DNA of 64,000 nt, taken from positions 84,265 through 148,264 of the forward strand of contig WYBC01000043.1 in the NCBI GenBank assembly GCA_011526085.1. Reading direction: 5' to 3'. Each line of letters begins with the position of its first letter. Position 1 is the first letter of the stretch. Under the pieces are notes generated by a model, which made no database searches, was not told the DNA's origin, and saw only the letters and a list, made by a program, of their open reading frames with translations. The DNA is from Lysobacter sp. (GTDB taxonomy: Bacteria > Pseudomonadota > Gammaproteobacteria > Xanthomonadales > Xanthomonadaceae). Of this stretch, positions 42,391-52,093 are shown one piece after another. Made by a program: the position numbers and the translations under genes.

Positions 42391-42970
42391 TTGCCGAAGT
42401 GAGTCTTTACATTTGAATTCGCTGATATCAAAGGACTGATTAAGGCGGGAAGAAACCGGGGCACCCACTTTTTTGATGGTGCCTTGCGCGAGGTCCATCC
42501 CTGTCGGCCATCCACGGGGGGGCGCCGCCTTGGAGAAAAGGCGATATGACTGTCTGTGGGTGCGGCTGGTGCTGGCAGGAGGGCTCGCGGCTGAAGCCGC
42601 TCCTACAGACAGCGGCAAACGAAGACAAGGACGCCCATTTTTCGGCTCAGTGGACAACAGCCAAGGACAAAGCTGCCGGGCGAATGCGCGACCGTGGTGT
42701 CGTGACCTGCCCGCGATTGCCAGGCACCCCCTGACCGGTGAGGTCTGCTCTTGAAGATGCCCGGGTGAGTCGTGGTCCGGAATGACGACCGCACTTCACG
42801 CCGGCTTCGTATGCAGCTCATGCAAACGGGTGACGATCCGGTTGTCCGGGCCTGCCCTCGATCGACAGCAAGGTGCACAGGACTGGGCGCCCGGAGTCCA
42901 GGTCGGCAGGTGTCGTAAGCCTGGAGGCACGTCGCCACGCTGCGCGACTTCAATGGAGGAGTTCGACGGC
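42391..42970. other. Non-coding right flank of the defence island
   Basis: 580 bases with no convincing gene. It contains one GTAG-type REP hairpin (42587-42606). An open frame running into the DUF4184 gene from 42782 has no start signal of its own. No integrase, tRNA or clear direct-repeat attachment site was seen. Confidence 0.55.
42587..42606 (-). repeat. GTAG REP hairpin
   Basis: On the minus strand the sequence reads GTAGGAGCGGCTTCAGCCGC, a stem with a short TTCA loop. It is the same family as the other GTAG elements in this window. Confidence 0.7.
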
Positions 42971-43771
42971 ATGCCCTGGACGTTCGCGCATCCGGCTGCG
43001 GCGGTGTTGGTTCGGCGCTTCGGTGGGGCATCGCTGCCGCTGTCGGGGCTGGCGATGGGCAGTGTGTCGCCGGACTTCGGCTATTACGTTGGTGCGTTCG
43101 GCGTGGCCACGCATGCGCACACGCTGCGCGGGACGCTGGAGGTCTGTGTGCCGAGCGCATTCGTGCTGCTGCTGATCCTGCTGCGCCTGCGCGGGTTTCT
43201 TGTCGCGCCTGTGCCGCAGCCGCATCGCCGGGCGATCGAATGCCTGCCGTCGCCGTCGCTCGTGTCGACGGCGAACATCGCCTGGATGCTCGCCGCTCTG
43301 TGGATCGGGGCGATGACGCATCTGGCCTGGGACTCCTTCACGCATGCCAGCGGTGCGATGGTGTCGGTGATCGCGCCTCTGCGCCATGTGTTGTTCGAGG
43401 TTTCCGGCCGCACGTTCGCCACCTACAACATCCTGCAGCATGTCGGGACGCTCTTCGGCATCGTGGTGATCGGTATTGCGTACGGCCGCTGGCTGGCGCG
43501 AACCGTGGGCATGGCGTCGTGCCTGCAGTGGCGCGCACTGCGCGACCTCATCCCGCTCGTACTGGTGCTGCTGTTGTGTGCGGCCATCGGATTCGCCTCG
43601 GCCATCCTCAAGCTCGGCCCGGGCAGCGGATGGCCGGTGATCGTCTTTCGCGGCATCGTCGACGCGACCATCGCCTTCGCTGCCGCATATCTGCTGCTGG
43701 CATGTCGTGCACGGCGTAAGCGCACAGGGCGCATCCGCGACGAGCGTAAGCGGTTGGGTATAGGAGATTGA
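42971..43771 (+). CDS. DUF4184 family integral membrane protein
   Basis: 266-aa protein with the family start MPWTFAHPAAAVLVRRFGG and the motif GSVSPDFGYYVG. THLAWDSFTH is a probable metal-binding or catalytic His/Asp motif. At least five hydrophobic helices are visible. Function unknown. The ATG at 42971 has GGAGGAG nine bases upstream; an alternative ATG at 42953 would add six residues. Confidence 0.85.
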   Translation: MPWTFAHPAAAVLVRRFGGASLPLSGLAMGSVSPDFGYYVGAFGVATHAHTLRGTLEVCVPSAFVLLLILLRLRGFLVAPVPQPHRRAIECLPSPSLVSTANIAWMLAALWIGAMTHLAWDSFTHASGAMVSVIAPLRHVLFEVSGRTFATYNILQHVGTLFGIVVIGIAYGRWLARTVGMASCLQWRALRDLIPLVLVLLLCAAIGFASAILKLGPGSGWPVIVFRGIVDATIAFAAAYLLLACRARRKRTGRIRDERKRLGIGD

Positions 43772-43839
43772 TCGAGATCGAAAGCCCCGGGTGCGGCCTG
43801 TGGCCTTGCCCGGGCTGCTTGCTATATCGTCATGTTCCC

Positions 43840-44022
43840 CGTAATCCGTCACGACTTGCGTCGCTCCCACAGCGTCTAAGGCGACGGGCTGCGGATAGGT
43901 CTTCCGCAGGCGGTCGCGCCTTGACCAGCCATTCGGCTGTTGAAAGCCCGCGCTCCTACAGCGGCATGACGGGCTTCGGCGAGGCTTCCCGCAATCCGTC
44001 GCGACTTGCGTCGCTCCCACAG
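43840..44022. repeat. Imperfect 33-bp direct repeats, 150 bp apart
   Basis: Copies at 43840-43872 and 43990-44022 share the core CGACTTGCGTCGCTCCCACA, preceded by AATCCGTC with two differences overall. The second copy adjoins a GTAG REP hairpin. The region between also contains GTAG-like fragments (CTCCTACAG). They look like decayed REP-family sequence. Confidence 0.7.
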
Positions 44023-44031
44023 GGGCAGGAC

Positions 44032-44053
44032 GGCGGGCTTGAGCCCGCCCTAC
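44032..44053 (-). repeat. GTAG REP hairpin supplying the corA stop codon
   Basis: Minus-strand GTAG followed by the perfect stem GGCGGGCT/AGCCCGCC. The TAG of the GTAG head (44050-44052) is exactly the stop codon of corA. Confidence 0.85.
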
Positions 44054-45054
44054 AGCCAGCGGACCTTCTTGAGATAGCGGTACAGCACCACGCACACGAC
44101 GACGACGGTGCCGATGAGGATCCAGTAGCTATACTTGCCGTGCAGTTCGGGCATGTGTTCGAAGTTCATGCCGTACCAGCTGGCGATCAGCGTGGGTGCG
44201 GCGAGCAGGGCGGCCCAGCCGGCGAGTTTCTTGACGGTTTCGCCCTGCTGGATGGTGACCAGCGAGAGGTTGACGCTCATCGCGGCGCTGAGCATTTCGC
44301 GCAGGGTGTCGATGGCGTCGTTGAGGCGCACGACGTGATCGAGCACGTCGCGGAAGTAGAGCTTGGCTTCCTCGGTCACCTGGGTCATCTGGGTGCGGGT
44401 GAGCTGGGCGAGGATGTCCTGCAGCGGCGCGATCGCGAGCCGCAGCTGGGTGAGTTCCTTCTTCAGTTCGTAGAGCTTGACGATGGTGTCGCGGCGCCAC
44501 GAGGACGCGAGGATTTCGTGCTCCAGCGCGTTCAGTTCGTCGCGGAATTCGTTGACGATAGGCTGGTAGTTGTCGACGATGAAATCGAGGATGCCGTACA
44601 GCGCGAACGCCGGGCCCTGCGACAGCAGTTCGGGTTCGCGTTCGAAGCGGGCGCGGACGTGGCGGTACGACAGCGAGGCGCCGTGGCGCACGGTCACCAG
44701 GAAACGCGGGCCGACGAAGGCGTGGGTTTCGCCGAAGCGCACGTGGCCCTCGACCAGTTGCGCGGTGTGCACGGCGAGGAACAGCGAATTGCCGTAGGCC
44801 TCGATCTTCGGGCGCTGATGCGCGTGCTGCGCGTCCTCGATCGCGAGGTCGTGCAGGCAGAATTCCTCCTGCAGCTTGTCGAGCAGGGTTTCTTCCGGTT
44901 CGTACAGGCCGACCCAGACGAAGCTGCCGTCGTCCGCGGCGAGCACGTCGCTGATCTGGTCGAGGCCGATGTCGGTGCGGGCGCCGTCGCGGTAGACGGC
45001 GCAGTTCACGACGCATTGCGGCAGCGTCGGGACGGCGGGATTGGGCGTGCTCAT
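44050..45054 (-). CDS. corA: CorA family magnesium/cobalt transporter
   Basis: 334-aa homopentameric Mg2+ channel. The N-terminal cytoplasmic domain and long stalk helix (about 130-270, DFIVDNYQPIVNEFRDELNA) are followed by two C-terminal transmembrane helices. The selectivity motif appears as YGMNFEHMPE, preceded by AGWAALLAAPTLIASW. The start MSTPNPAV at 45054 is preferred; ATGs at 45063 or upstream are possible. The stop codon is provided by a REP hairpin. Confidence 0.93.
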   Translation of the reverse strand: MSTPNPAVPTLPQCVVNCAVYRDGARTDIGLDQISDVLAADDGSFVWVGLYEPEETLLDKLQEEFCLHDLAIEDAQHAHQRPKIEAYGNSLFLAVHTAQLVEGHVRFGETHAFVGPRFLVTVRHGASLSYRHVRARFEREPELLSQGPAFALYGILDFIVDNYQPIVNEFRDELNALEHEILASSWRRDTIVKLYELKKELTQLRLAIAPLQDILAQLTRTQMTQVTEEAKLYFRDVLDHVVRLNDAIDTLREMLSAAMSVNLSLVTIQQGETVKKLAGWAALLAAPTLIASWYGMNFEHMPELHGKYSYWILIGTVVVVCVVLYRYLKKVRWL

Positions 45055-45138
45055 GCGCGGCATCGTGCCGGGATCGGGCGGGTGGGGCAAGCGTGGGCGG
45101 GTGTGGCGGCAGGGGCGCGTCGGCATGGCCATGTCGCG

Positions 45139-45162
45139 GTAGAGCGGCCTTCAGGCCGCTGC
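45139..45162 (+). repeat. GTAG REP hairpin
   Basis: GTAG then AGCGGCC/GGCCGCT around TTCA. It forms a tail-to-tail pair with the element at 45178-45201. Confidence 0.8.
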
Positions 45163-45177
45163 GGTGGTTTCGATGAA

Positions 45178-45201
45178 GCAGCGGCCTGAAGGCCGCTCTA
45201 C
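45178..45201 (-). repeat. GTAG REP hairpin supplying a stop codon
   Basis: Minus-strand GTAG with stem AGCGGCC/GGCCGCT and TTCA loop. Its TAG (45198-45200) is the stop codon of the DUF4105 gene. Confidence 0.8.
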
Positions 45202-46400
45202 CTGGGTGCGGATGGGCGACGAAGCCAGACCAGCGCGAAGGCGGCGTGGATCGGCAGCAGCAGGGCGATCCAGTGGCCGTTGGCCTGCGGCACGGCGGCG
45301 ACCCAGTGCGCGAAGGGGGCGAGGACGGCGCCGATCGCGATCGCCGCGAGCGTGATGCGGAACAGGCGTCCCGGTGCGCGGCCGCGCAGCAGGCGCCAGC
45401 CGCCCGGCAGCAGCAGCCAGCACAGCGGGCTGAGCAGCAGCAGGTTGCGGTTGGCCCAGCCGAAGCGGTGTTCGGTGCCGAGCCACACCAGCAGCATCAC
45501 CGTGCCGAGCGTGGCGGAGGCGAGCCAGAACAGCGTCGCGGCGGCGGCGGCCGTGCGCGGTGCGCGCGAACGCCAGAGGCTCCACAGCGCGGCGATCGCG
45601 AGTCCCGCGAGCAGCCAGCGCCACCAGACGTGCGCGAATTCGGCGGGTTCGGGCGCGATGCGGTGCGGTGCGACCTCTTCTTCCGCGCGCACCAGCGGGC
45701 GGCCGTCGGGCAGGCGCGCTTCGCGCAGGCTGTCGGCGAGGCGCATCGGCACGTAGGCGTCTTCCCAGCGCGACAGCGGCGCATCGGAGGCCGGGCCGAG
45801 ACCGATGTCGAAGCCCAGCCACATCCACGACGCCGGACTGGCCAGGCGCACCGCTTCGCTGCGGTAGGTGTTCCCCTGCGAGCGCGAAACGAGCTGCGGT
45901 TTCAGCGCGCCGCCGAGCGCGCGGTCGACGGCGTCGCGGACGCGGGTGGCGCAGTTGTCGGTGAAGTAGTCGTAGCGGTAGCGCGCGTTCTCGGGCTTCG
46001 CGTTCTCCGCCAGCGCGGCGGCCATCGCCTCGGCCTGCGCCGGCGTGAGGTCGAGCCACTGGATGCGCACGCCGCGGCCGCTGTCGAGGTAGTACTGCAG
46101 GTCGTCGCGCCACGGCAGGCGCGCGAGGTAATAGCGCATGTCGCCCTTGATGAAGCGACCCATGAAGCCGGCTTCTTCCATGTCGAAGAAGCCGAAGTTG
46201 TAGGACAGCGTTTCGCCGCGCCCGTCGGGCGATGCGTCTTTGACCACGATGGCGTTGTGGCCGAAGCGTTCGAAGAAGATCTCTCCCGGCTGCATCGTCG
46301 CCACGCCGATCCGCGGTGCGGCCTGTGCCGCCAGGGCGAAGAACAGCGCGCAGAGCCCGATCAACAGGCGCCGCGCGCGTTGCATCGGCTTACGCGGCAT
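45198..46400 (-). CDS. DUF4105 (Lnb-like N-terminal) membrane protein
   Basis: 400 aa with a signal sequence or anchor (RRLLIGLCALFFALAAQA). The DUF4105 domain (about 30-270) has LSYNFGFFDMEEAGF, a conserved pattern around DSGRGVRIQWLDLT, and YFTDNCATRVRDAVD with its invariant DNC. About five C-terminal transmembrane helices follow. The fold is related to papain-like/NlpC enzymes with a catalytic Cys, but the substrate is unknown. The ATG at 46400 overlaps the corC stop by 11 bases; an ATG at 46385 is an alternative. Confidence 0.87.
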   Translation of the reverse strand: MPRKPMQRARRLLIGLCALFFALAAQAAPRIGVATMQPGEIFFERFGHNAIVVKDASPDGRGETLSYNFGFFDMEEAGFMGRFIKGDMRYYLARLPWRDDLQYYLDSGRGVRIQWLDLTPAQAEAMAAALAENAKPENARYRYDYFTDNCATRVRDAVDRALGGALKPQLVSRSQGNTYRSEAVRLASPASWMWLGFDIGLGPASDAPLSRWEDAYVPMRLADSLREARLPDGRPLVRAEEEVAPHRIAPEPAEFAHVWWRWLLAGLAIAALWSLWRSRAPRTAAAAATLFWLASATLGTVMLLVWLGTEHRFGWANRNLLLLSPLCWLLLPGGWRLLRGRAPGRLFRITLAAIAIGAVLAPFAHWVAAVPQANGHWIALLLPIHAAFALVWLRRPSAPR

Positions 46401-47310
46401 GCACGCTCACGTGCAGGGTGTGCAGGCGACGCGCGTCGGCGTGCGCGATGCGGAAACCGAAGCGGCCCAGCGTCAGCTCTTCGCCGGCTTCGGGCAGGTG
46501 GCCGATGGCCGAGGTGACCAGCCCGCCGATGGTGTCGTATTCGTCGTCGGCGAAATCCGCGCCGAAACGGGCGTTGAAGTCGGCGATCGGGGTCAGCGCG
46601 TCGACCAGATACTGGCCGTCGGCCTGGGCCGCGATCAGCGCGTTCGGGTCTTCGGCGTCGTCGTGTTCGTCGTCGATCTCGCCGACGATCTGTTCCAGCA
46701 CGTCCTCGATGGTGACGAGGCCGGCGACGCCGCCGTATTCGTCGATCACGATCGCCATGTGGTTGCGCGACTGGCGGAACTCGCGCAGCAGGATGTCGAG
46801 GCGCTTGGATTCGGGGACGAGCACGGCGGGGCGCAGCAGTTCGCGCACGGTGCTCGGGCCGTTGTCGGTCACCACGCCGCGCAGCAGATCCTTCGCGAGC
46901 AGGATGCCGAGGATTTCGTCCTTGTCTTCGCCGTGCACCGGGAAGCGCGAATGGCCGGATTCGACCACCTCTTTCATCAGCGCGAGGAATTTGCCGTCGA
47001 CCGGCAGGACCACCATCTGCGCCCGCGGCACCATGATGTCGCCGACGCTCATGTCGGAAATGGCGACCGCGCCTTCCATGATCCGCAGGGTGTCGGCATC
47101 GATCACGCCGTCGGCCTGCACGTCGCGCAGCAGCTCGACCAGATCTTCCTGATTGTCGGGCTCGCCGGAAATGGCGGCGCTCAGGCGGGAGAGCCAGGAG
47201 CGGCCCTTGTCGGCCTTGCGGCCGTTGGGTTTGTCGGAAGCCGGCTTGTCGGCGGGCTTCGCGGCGCCGTCCGGCGCGCGGGTACTGTCGTCCTCGGACA
47301 TTGTCGTCAT
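46390..47310 (-). CDS. corC: CorC/YbeX CBS-domain transporter-associated protein
   Basis: 306-aa cytoplasmic protein of the CorC/HlyC family, linked to Mg2+ homeostasis and ribosome physiology. A hydrophilic Asp/Lys/Pro-rich N-terminus (1-35) precedes VADIMVPRAQM-type text, here VGDIMVPRAQMVVLPV. Two CBS domains span about 75-195, followed by the C-terminal CorC_HlyC domain (DALTPIADFNARFG, EYDTIGGLVTSAIGHLPE). It normally sits next to ybeY and phoH; here an oppositely oriented M16 gene separates them. Confidence 0.93.
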   Translation of the reverse strand: MTTMSEDDSTRAPDGAAKPADKPASDKPNGRKADKGRSWLSRLSAAISGEPDNQEDLVELLRDVQADGVIDADTLRIMEGAVAISDMSVGDIMVPRAQMVVLPVDGKFLALMKEVVESGHSRFPVHGEDKDEILGILLAKDLLRGVVTDNGPSTVRELLRPAVLVPESKRLDILLREFRQSRNHMAIVIDEYGGVAGLVTIEDVLEQIVGEIDDEHDDAEDPNALIAAQADGQYLVDALTPIADFNARFGADFADDEYDTIGGLVTSAIGHLPEAGEELTLGRFGFRIAHADARRLHTLHVSVHAA

Positions 47311-47583
47311 GGCATCGCCCGTGCGGGCGGAGTGGGCCAGTTTAGCGGACCGGGGCGGGGTGCGCATGCCGGGGCAGGCGGGATCGCGCCACGTTGCAGG
47401 GGCGATCGGCTTTCGAATCAATCGGTTGCGTGGACAGGTGCCCGCCGTGTCGGGGGCCGCCCCCTGCCATCCGGCCCTGTCGTGCGCGTCGGCGACGGTG
47501 GTACGGTCCGCGGCCATGGGGCCGCACGCGTTCGCCGCGCGTCCCCGATCCGTCCTCTCTTCCGCACCGATCGAGCCTTCGCC

Positions 47584-50322
47584 ATGCGCAGATTCGCTTC
47601 CGCCCTCGTCCTTCTCTGCGCGCTCGCGGCGCCCGTCGCCGCGGCCTTCGCCGCCACGCCGGTCGTGCCCGATGTCGAGCAGCTGCGCATCAAGCACGAA
47701 CGCTTCGTGCTGCCCAACGGCCTGACCGTGCTGGTGCACGAAGACCACAGCGTGCCGATCGTGGCGGTGAACGTCTGGTATCACGTCGGCTCGCGCGACG
47801 AGCGCCGCGGGCGCACCGGCTTCGCGCATCTGTTCGAGCATTTCTTCTTCAACGGCAGCCAGAACTATCCGCACGGCTTCCGCGAGGCGATGGACGATCT
47901 CGGCGCGAACAACCGCAACGGCACGACCAATACCGATCGCACCAATTTCTTCGAGGACGTGCCGGTCTCGGCGCTGGAGCGCACGCTGTATCTCGAAGCG
48001 GATCGCATGGGTTTCCTCGCCGCTAACATCAACCAGGAAATGCTGGAGCGCGAACGCGGCGTGGTCCAGAACGAGAAGCGGCAGGGCGAGAACCAGCCCT
48101 ACGGCCGCAGTTTCGAGCGTCTGCTGCAGGTGATGTATCCGTATTCGCATCCCTACAGCTGGTCGACGATCGGCAGCATGGACGATCTGCAGGCGGCGAA
48201 GCTCGAGGACGTGAAGGCGTGGTACGCCACGTACTACGGCCCGAACAACGCGGTGCTGGCGCTGGCCGGCGACATCACCGTCGAACAGGCCAAGGCCCTG
48301 ACCACGAAGTATTTCGGCGCGATTCCGCCGGGCCCGCCGCTGCCGCGGCTGGAAGCCTGGGTGCCGCGGCTCGATGGCGACATCCGCGACACGATGCAGG
48401 ACCGCGTGCCGCAGCACCGCATCTACCGCGCGTGGCCGCTGCCGCCGGGCGGCGCGCGCGACGTGCATGCGATGGAACTGTTCGCCAGCGTGCTCGCGGG
48501 CAGCGACAGCGCGCCGCTGGATCGCCGGCTGGTGTTCGAGACCCAGCTCGCGACCAGCGTCGGCGCCTTCGTCAACGATGGCGAACTGGCCAGCACCTTC
48601 ATCGTCACCGTCAACGTCAAGCCCGGCGCCGATCCGGTCGCCGCCGAACGCGAACTCGACGCCACCCTCGCCGCGCTGTTGAAGCAGGGGCCGGCGCCGG
48701 CCGATCTGCAGCGCGCGCGCACGCGGTTCCTCGCCGGCTTCGCCCGCGGCATCGAGCGTCTCGGCGGTTTCGGCGGGCGTTCCGACGTGCTCGCGGAAAG
48801 CCAGACTTATCACGGCGATTCCGAAGCCTATCTGCAGCGCCTGCGCGATCTGGCGGGGCTGAGCCCGGGCCAGGTGCAGGCCACGGCGCAGACGTGGCTG
48901 CGTGGCCATCACGCGACCCTGGTGGTGGAGCCCTTCCCGAAACTCGCCGCTGGTCGCGACACGTTCGACCGCACCGCGCTGCCCGCGCTGGGCGCGCCAC
49001 CGAAGGTCGCGTTCCCGCGGATGCAGCGCGCGACGCTGTCGAACGGGATGAAGGTGGTGCTGCTGGAACGCCACTCGGCGCCGCTGGTGAGCATGGCGCT
49101 GGCGGTCGATGCCGGCGCCAGCGCCGATCCGGCGACGGCCCCGGGCACCTCGCGTTTCGCGCTCGATCTGTTCCTCAAGGGCACGACGACGCGCGATGCC
49201 TTCCGCATCGCCGACGAACGCGATGCGCTCGGCGCGACCCTGGGCACCGGCAATTCGCTGGACCAGTCGTTCGTGTACATGACCGCGCTGCGCGCCAACC
49301 TCGGCGGCTCGCTGGATCTGCTCGCGGATGTCGCGCGCAATCCTGCGTTCCCGCAGGACATGGTCGACCTGCAGCGCAAGCAGCAGCTCGCCGCGATCGA
49401 ACAGCAGCGCGCGAATCCGGGCGGCGCGGTGCAGCGGCTGCTGCCGCCGCTGCTGTACGGCGCCGAACATCCCTACGGCCGTCCCGGCGGCAGTCTCGGC
49501 ACGGTCGCTTCGGTGTCGGCGCTGCAGCGCGACGCGCTGCTCGACTGGCACCGGCGCTGGTTCGTGCCGTCGAACACGACGCTGGTGGTCGCCGGCGATA
49601 TCGATCTGTCCACGCTGATGCCCGAACTGGAACGCAGTTTCGGTGCGTGGCGCGGCGGGCAGGCGCCGGCCAAGGCGCTGGCCGCGGCGCATTCTCCCGG
49701 CCGCGGCAAGGTGTATCTGGTCGACAAGCCCGATGCGCCGCAGTCGGTGATCGTGGCCGCGCATCTCGGTCCGGACGGCGCCACCCCGGGCGATCTCGCA
49801 CTGGAAACGGTGATGCGCAATTTCGGCGGCATGGCGACGTCGCGCTTGAACCGCAACCTGCGCCTGGAAAAGCACTGGTCGTACGGCACGTCCGGCGCGC
49901 TGTCCGGTGCGCGCGGTACCCGCAGCTTCGTGGTCACCGCGCCGGTGCAGACCGACAAGACGAAGGAATCGATGATCGAAGTGCTGAAGGAAATCCGCGG
50001 CGTCGCCGGCGCGCGTCCGCTGGTCGGCGAGGAATACGACAGCATCATGCGCAGCCAGGTCGCGCGCCTGCCGGGTCGTTTCGAAACGCTCGACGCGCTG
50101 ATCTCGGCCGCGGTCGATCACGTCAACACCGGCCGCGCGCCGGAGTACTACTACGATTACGCCGACAACCTGCGCGCGTTGGATCCGGCCGCGCTGGCCG
50201 AGGCTGGCCGCGTGGTGAAACCCGATCAGCTGGTGTGGATCGTCATCGGCGATCTGAAGACGATCGAAGCCGGCGTGCGCGAACTCGGTTTCGGCGAGGT
50301 GGTGCGGGTGCAGGTGGAATAA
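47584..50322 (+). CDS. M16 family zinc metallopeptidase (two-domain, secreted)
   Basis: 912-aa pitrilysin-like protease. A signal peptide (MRRFASALVLLCALAAP, cleavage near AFA) is followed by an active M16 domain with the inverted zinc motif HLFEH (82-86) and the downstream ERERGVVQNE segment. A second, inactive M16 half begins around residue 480 (RATLSNGMKVVLLE). It probably degrades peptides in the periplasm. It interrupts the usual corC-ybeY-phoH order, lies on the opposite strand and is followed by three REP hairpins. Confidence 0.94.
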   Translation: MRRFASALVLLCALAAPVAAAFAATPVVPDVEQLRIKHERFVLPNGLTVLVHEDHSVPIVAVNVWYHVGSRDERRGRTGFAHLFEHFFFNGSQNYPHGFREAMDDLGANNRNGTTNTDRTNFFEDVPVSALERTLYLEADRMGFLAANINQEMLERERGVVQNEKRQGENQPYGRSFERLLQVMYPYSHPYSWSTIGSMDDLQAAKLEDVKAWYATYYGPNNAVLALAGDITVEQAKALTTKYFGAIPPGPPLPRLEAWVPRLDGDIRDTMQDRVPQHRIYRAWPLPPGGARDVHAMELFASVLAGSDSAPLDRRLVFETQLATSVGAFVNDGELASTFIVTVNVKPGADPVAAERELDATLAALLKQGPAPADLQRARTRFLAGFARGIERLGGFGGRSDVLAESQTYHGDSEAYLQRLRDLAGLSPGQVQATAQTWLRGHHATLVVEPFPKLAAGRDTFDRTALPALGAPPKVAFPRMQRATLSNGMKVVLLERHSAPLVSMALAVDAGASADPATAPGTSRFALDLFLKGTTTRDAFRIADERDALGATLGTGNSLDQSFVYMTALRANLGGSLDLLADVARNPAFPQDMVDLQRKQQLAAIEQQRANPGGAVQRLLPPLLYGAEHPYGRPGGSLGTVASVSALQRDALLDWHRRWFVPSNTTLVVAGDIDLSTLMPELERSFGAWRGGQAPAKALAAAHSPGRGKVYLVDKPDAPQSVIVAAHLGPDGATPGDLALETVMRNFGGMATSRLNRNLRLEKHWSYGTSGALSGARGTRSFVVTAPVQTDKTKESMIEVLKEIRGVAGARPLVGEEYDSIMRSQVARLPGRFETLDALISAAVDHVNTGRAPEYYYDYADNLRALDPAALAEAGRVVKPDQLVWIVIGDLKTIEAGVRELGFGEVVRVQVE

Positions 50323-50345
50323 ACGCCTGCCGGGTAGAGCGGGTG

Positions 50346-50445
50346 GTAGAGCGGGCTTCAGCCCGCTGCCTCGCGCCTGGTAGAGCGGCTTCAGGCCGCT
50401 GCTCTCTGGCGCGGAGAGTTGTCAGCGGGCTGAAGCCCGCTCTAC
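50346..50445. repeat. Cluster of three GTAG REP hairpins
   Basis: Elements at 50346-50369 (GTAG, AGCGGGC/GCCCGCT), 50380-50402 (GTAG, AGCGGC/GCCGCT) and, inverted, 50422-50445 (AGCGGGC/GCCCGCT, CTAC). Loops are TTCA or TGAA. They lie between the convergent M16 and ybeY genes, where they probably end transcription. Confidence 0.85.
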
Positions 50446-50468
50446 CGATCGATCGCAGGTGGGATCGA

Positions 50469-50960
50469 TCAATCGCGGATGCGATAGGGATCGGCGATGC
50501 CCAGTTCCGCGAGGATGTCGCGCTCCAGCTGCTCCATGCATTCGGCTTCGCGTTCGTCCTGATGATCCATGCCCAGCAGATGCAGCACGCCGTGCACGGT
50601 GAGGTGGGCGTAGTGATGCGCGACCGGCTTGTCCTGCTCGGCGGCTTCGCGGGCGACCACCGGCACGCACAGCACGATGTCGCCCATCAGCGGCAGGGTC
50701 ACGCCCTTGGGCAGCTTCACGCCTTCCGGCAATTCGCCGGGGAAACTCAGCACGTTGGTCGCGTAGTCCTTGCCGCGGTAATGGCGGTTGAGCGAGCGGC
50801 CTTCGTCCTCGCCGACCAGGCGGATCGCGATGTCGGCCTCGCGGATGCGTCCTTCCAGCGCGGTCGCGACCCAGCGCCGGAAACTGGTCGCCGCCGGCAC
50901 GCCCGCGCGCGGCGCGGCGTAGCCGACGGCGACATCGAGGCGGATCGGGCCGCGGGTCAT
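50469..50960 (-). CDS. ybeY: Endoribonuclease YbeY
   Basis: 163-aa zinc endoribonuclease for 16S rRNA 3'-end maturation and ribosome quality control. The signature [11 protein letters not shown] gives His123, His127 and His133 as metal ligands. The family core [12 protein letters not shown] is also present. The ATG overlaps the phoH stop (ATGA). Confidence 0.95.
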   Translation of the reverse strand: MTRGPIRLDVAVGYAAPRAGVPAATSFRRWVATALEGRIREADIAIRLVGEDEGRSLNRHYRGKDYATNVLSFPGELPEGVKLPKGVTLPLMGDIVLCVPVVAREAAEQDKPVAHHYAHLTVHGVLHLLGMDHQDEREAECMEQLERDILAELGIADPYRIRD

Positions 50961-51982
50961 GGCGTCTCCGTCGGCGTCATGCCCGTGGATGTCGTGCCTG
51001 CCGCGTTCGCGGTCTGGCGCTCGTAGGCGCGCACGATCTTCGCCACCAGCGGATGGCGGACCACGTCGCGGGCCTCGAAGAAGGTGAAGCTGACGCCGTC
51101 GACCTCGCGCAGCACGTCGATGGCGTCGCGCAGGCCGGATTTCACGTGCTTCGGCAGATCGATCTGGGTCAGGTCGCCGGTGACCACGGCGGTGCTGCCG
51201 AAGCCGAGGCGGGTGAGGAACATCTTCATCTGTTCGATGGTGGTGTTCTGGGCCTCGTCGAGGATCACGTAGGCGTCGTTGAGCGTGCGTCCGCGCATGT
51301 AGGCCAGCGGCGCGATCTCGATGACGTTCTTCTCCAGCAGTTTCGCGACCTTTTCGACGCCGAGCATTTCGTACAGCGCGTCGTAGAGCGGGCGCAGGTA
51401 GGGATCGACCTTCTGCGAGAGATCGCCCGGGAGGAAGCCGAGCTTTTCGCCAGCTTCCACCGCCGGGCGCACCAGGACGATGCGCTGGATGCGCGCGGTG
51501 TTCAGCGCTTCCACCGCCATCGCCACGGCGAGGAAGGTCTTGCCGGTGCCGGCGGGGCCGATGCCGAAGTTGATGTCGTGGGTGGCGATCGCGTGCAGAT
51601 ATTTCTGCTGGTTCGCGCCGCGGCCGCGCACGGTGCCGCGCTTGACCTTCACCGCGACGTCCTGCGGCTGGTAGCCGGCAGCGTTCACGGGGGCGGTGGG
51701 CTCGTCGCCGCCGAGCCGCAGATGGATCGCCTGCGCGTCGAACGTGGTTTCGGCCGCTTCCTCGTAGAGCGCGCGGAGCAGCTTCTCGGTCGCGGCCACG
51801 CTGGCCTCGTCGTCGCCGCTGACGCGGAAGAGGTTGCCGCGGCCGGCGATCTCCACGCCGCGCCGCAGTTCGATCTGGCGCAGATGGGCGTCGAAGGGGC
51901 CGGCGAGGTTGGCGAGGCGTTCGGGATCGGCGGGGTCGAGCGCGAAGTCGCGGCTGTAGGGGCGGAGCGCATGGGTCTGCAT
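50957..51982 (-). CDS. phoH: PhoH family ATPase
   Basis: 341-aa PhoH/YbeZ ATPase, possibly an RNA helicase acting with YbeY. The N-terminal KH-like part (about 1-120) is followed by Walker [12 protein letters not shown], the segment [17 protein letters not shown], and Walker [11 protein letters not shown]. Pairing with ybeY is typical. Divergent from the TetR gene, 111 bases apart. Confidence 0.95.
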   Translation of the reverse strand: MQTHALRPYSRDFALDPADPERLANLAGPFDAHLRQIELRRGVEIAGRGNLFRVSGDDEASVAATEKLLRALYEEAAETTFDAQAIHLRLGGDEPTAPVNAAGYQPQDVAVKVKRGTVRGRGANQQKYLHAIATHDINFGIGPAGTGKTFLAVAMAVEALNTARIQRIVLVRPAVEAGEKLGFLPGDLSQKVDPYLRPLYDALYEMLGVEKVAKLLEKNVIEIAPLAYMRGRTLNDAYVILDEAQNTTIEQMKMFLTRLGFGSTAVVTGDLTQIDLPKHVKSGLRDAIDVLREVDGVSFTFFEARDVVRHPLVAKIVRAYERQTANAAGTTSTGMTPTETP

Positions 51983-52063
51983 AGGCCGGAAAGGGTAGCG
52001 CGCGATGCGGGCGGAGGCCATGCCGCCGACCGTTCGTCGGTCGGGCAGGGATTCAGGCTGGAC

Positions 52064-52085
52064 ATTAATTAATCGAACAATTAAT
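52064..52085. promoter_or_regulatory. Palindromic operator candidate upstream of the TetR gene
   Basis: ATTAATT, an 8-base spacer, and AATTAAT, ending 8 bases before the TetR ATG. It is an AT island in a GC-rich context in the phoH/tetR divergent region, fitting an autoregulatory TetR site. Confidence 0.6.
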
Positions 52086-52093
52086 TTACCGGC

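Noticed and set aside
50346..50445. CRISPR array
   Set aside because: The repeats are inverted hairpins of different stems with irregular spacing, i.e. GTAG REP elements.
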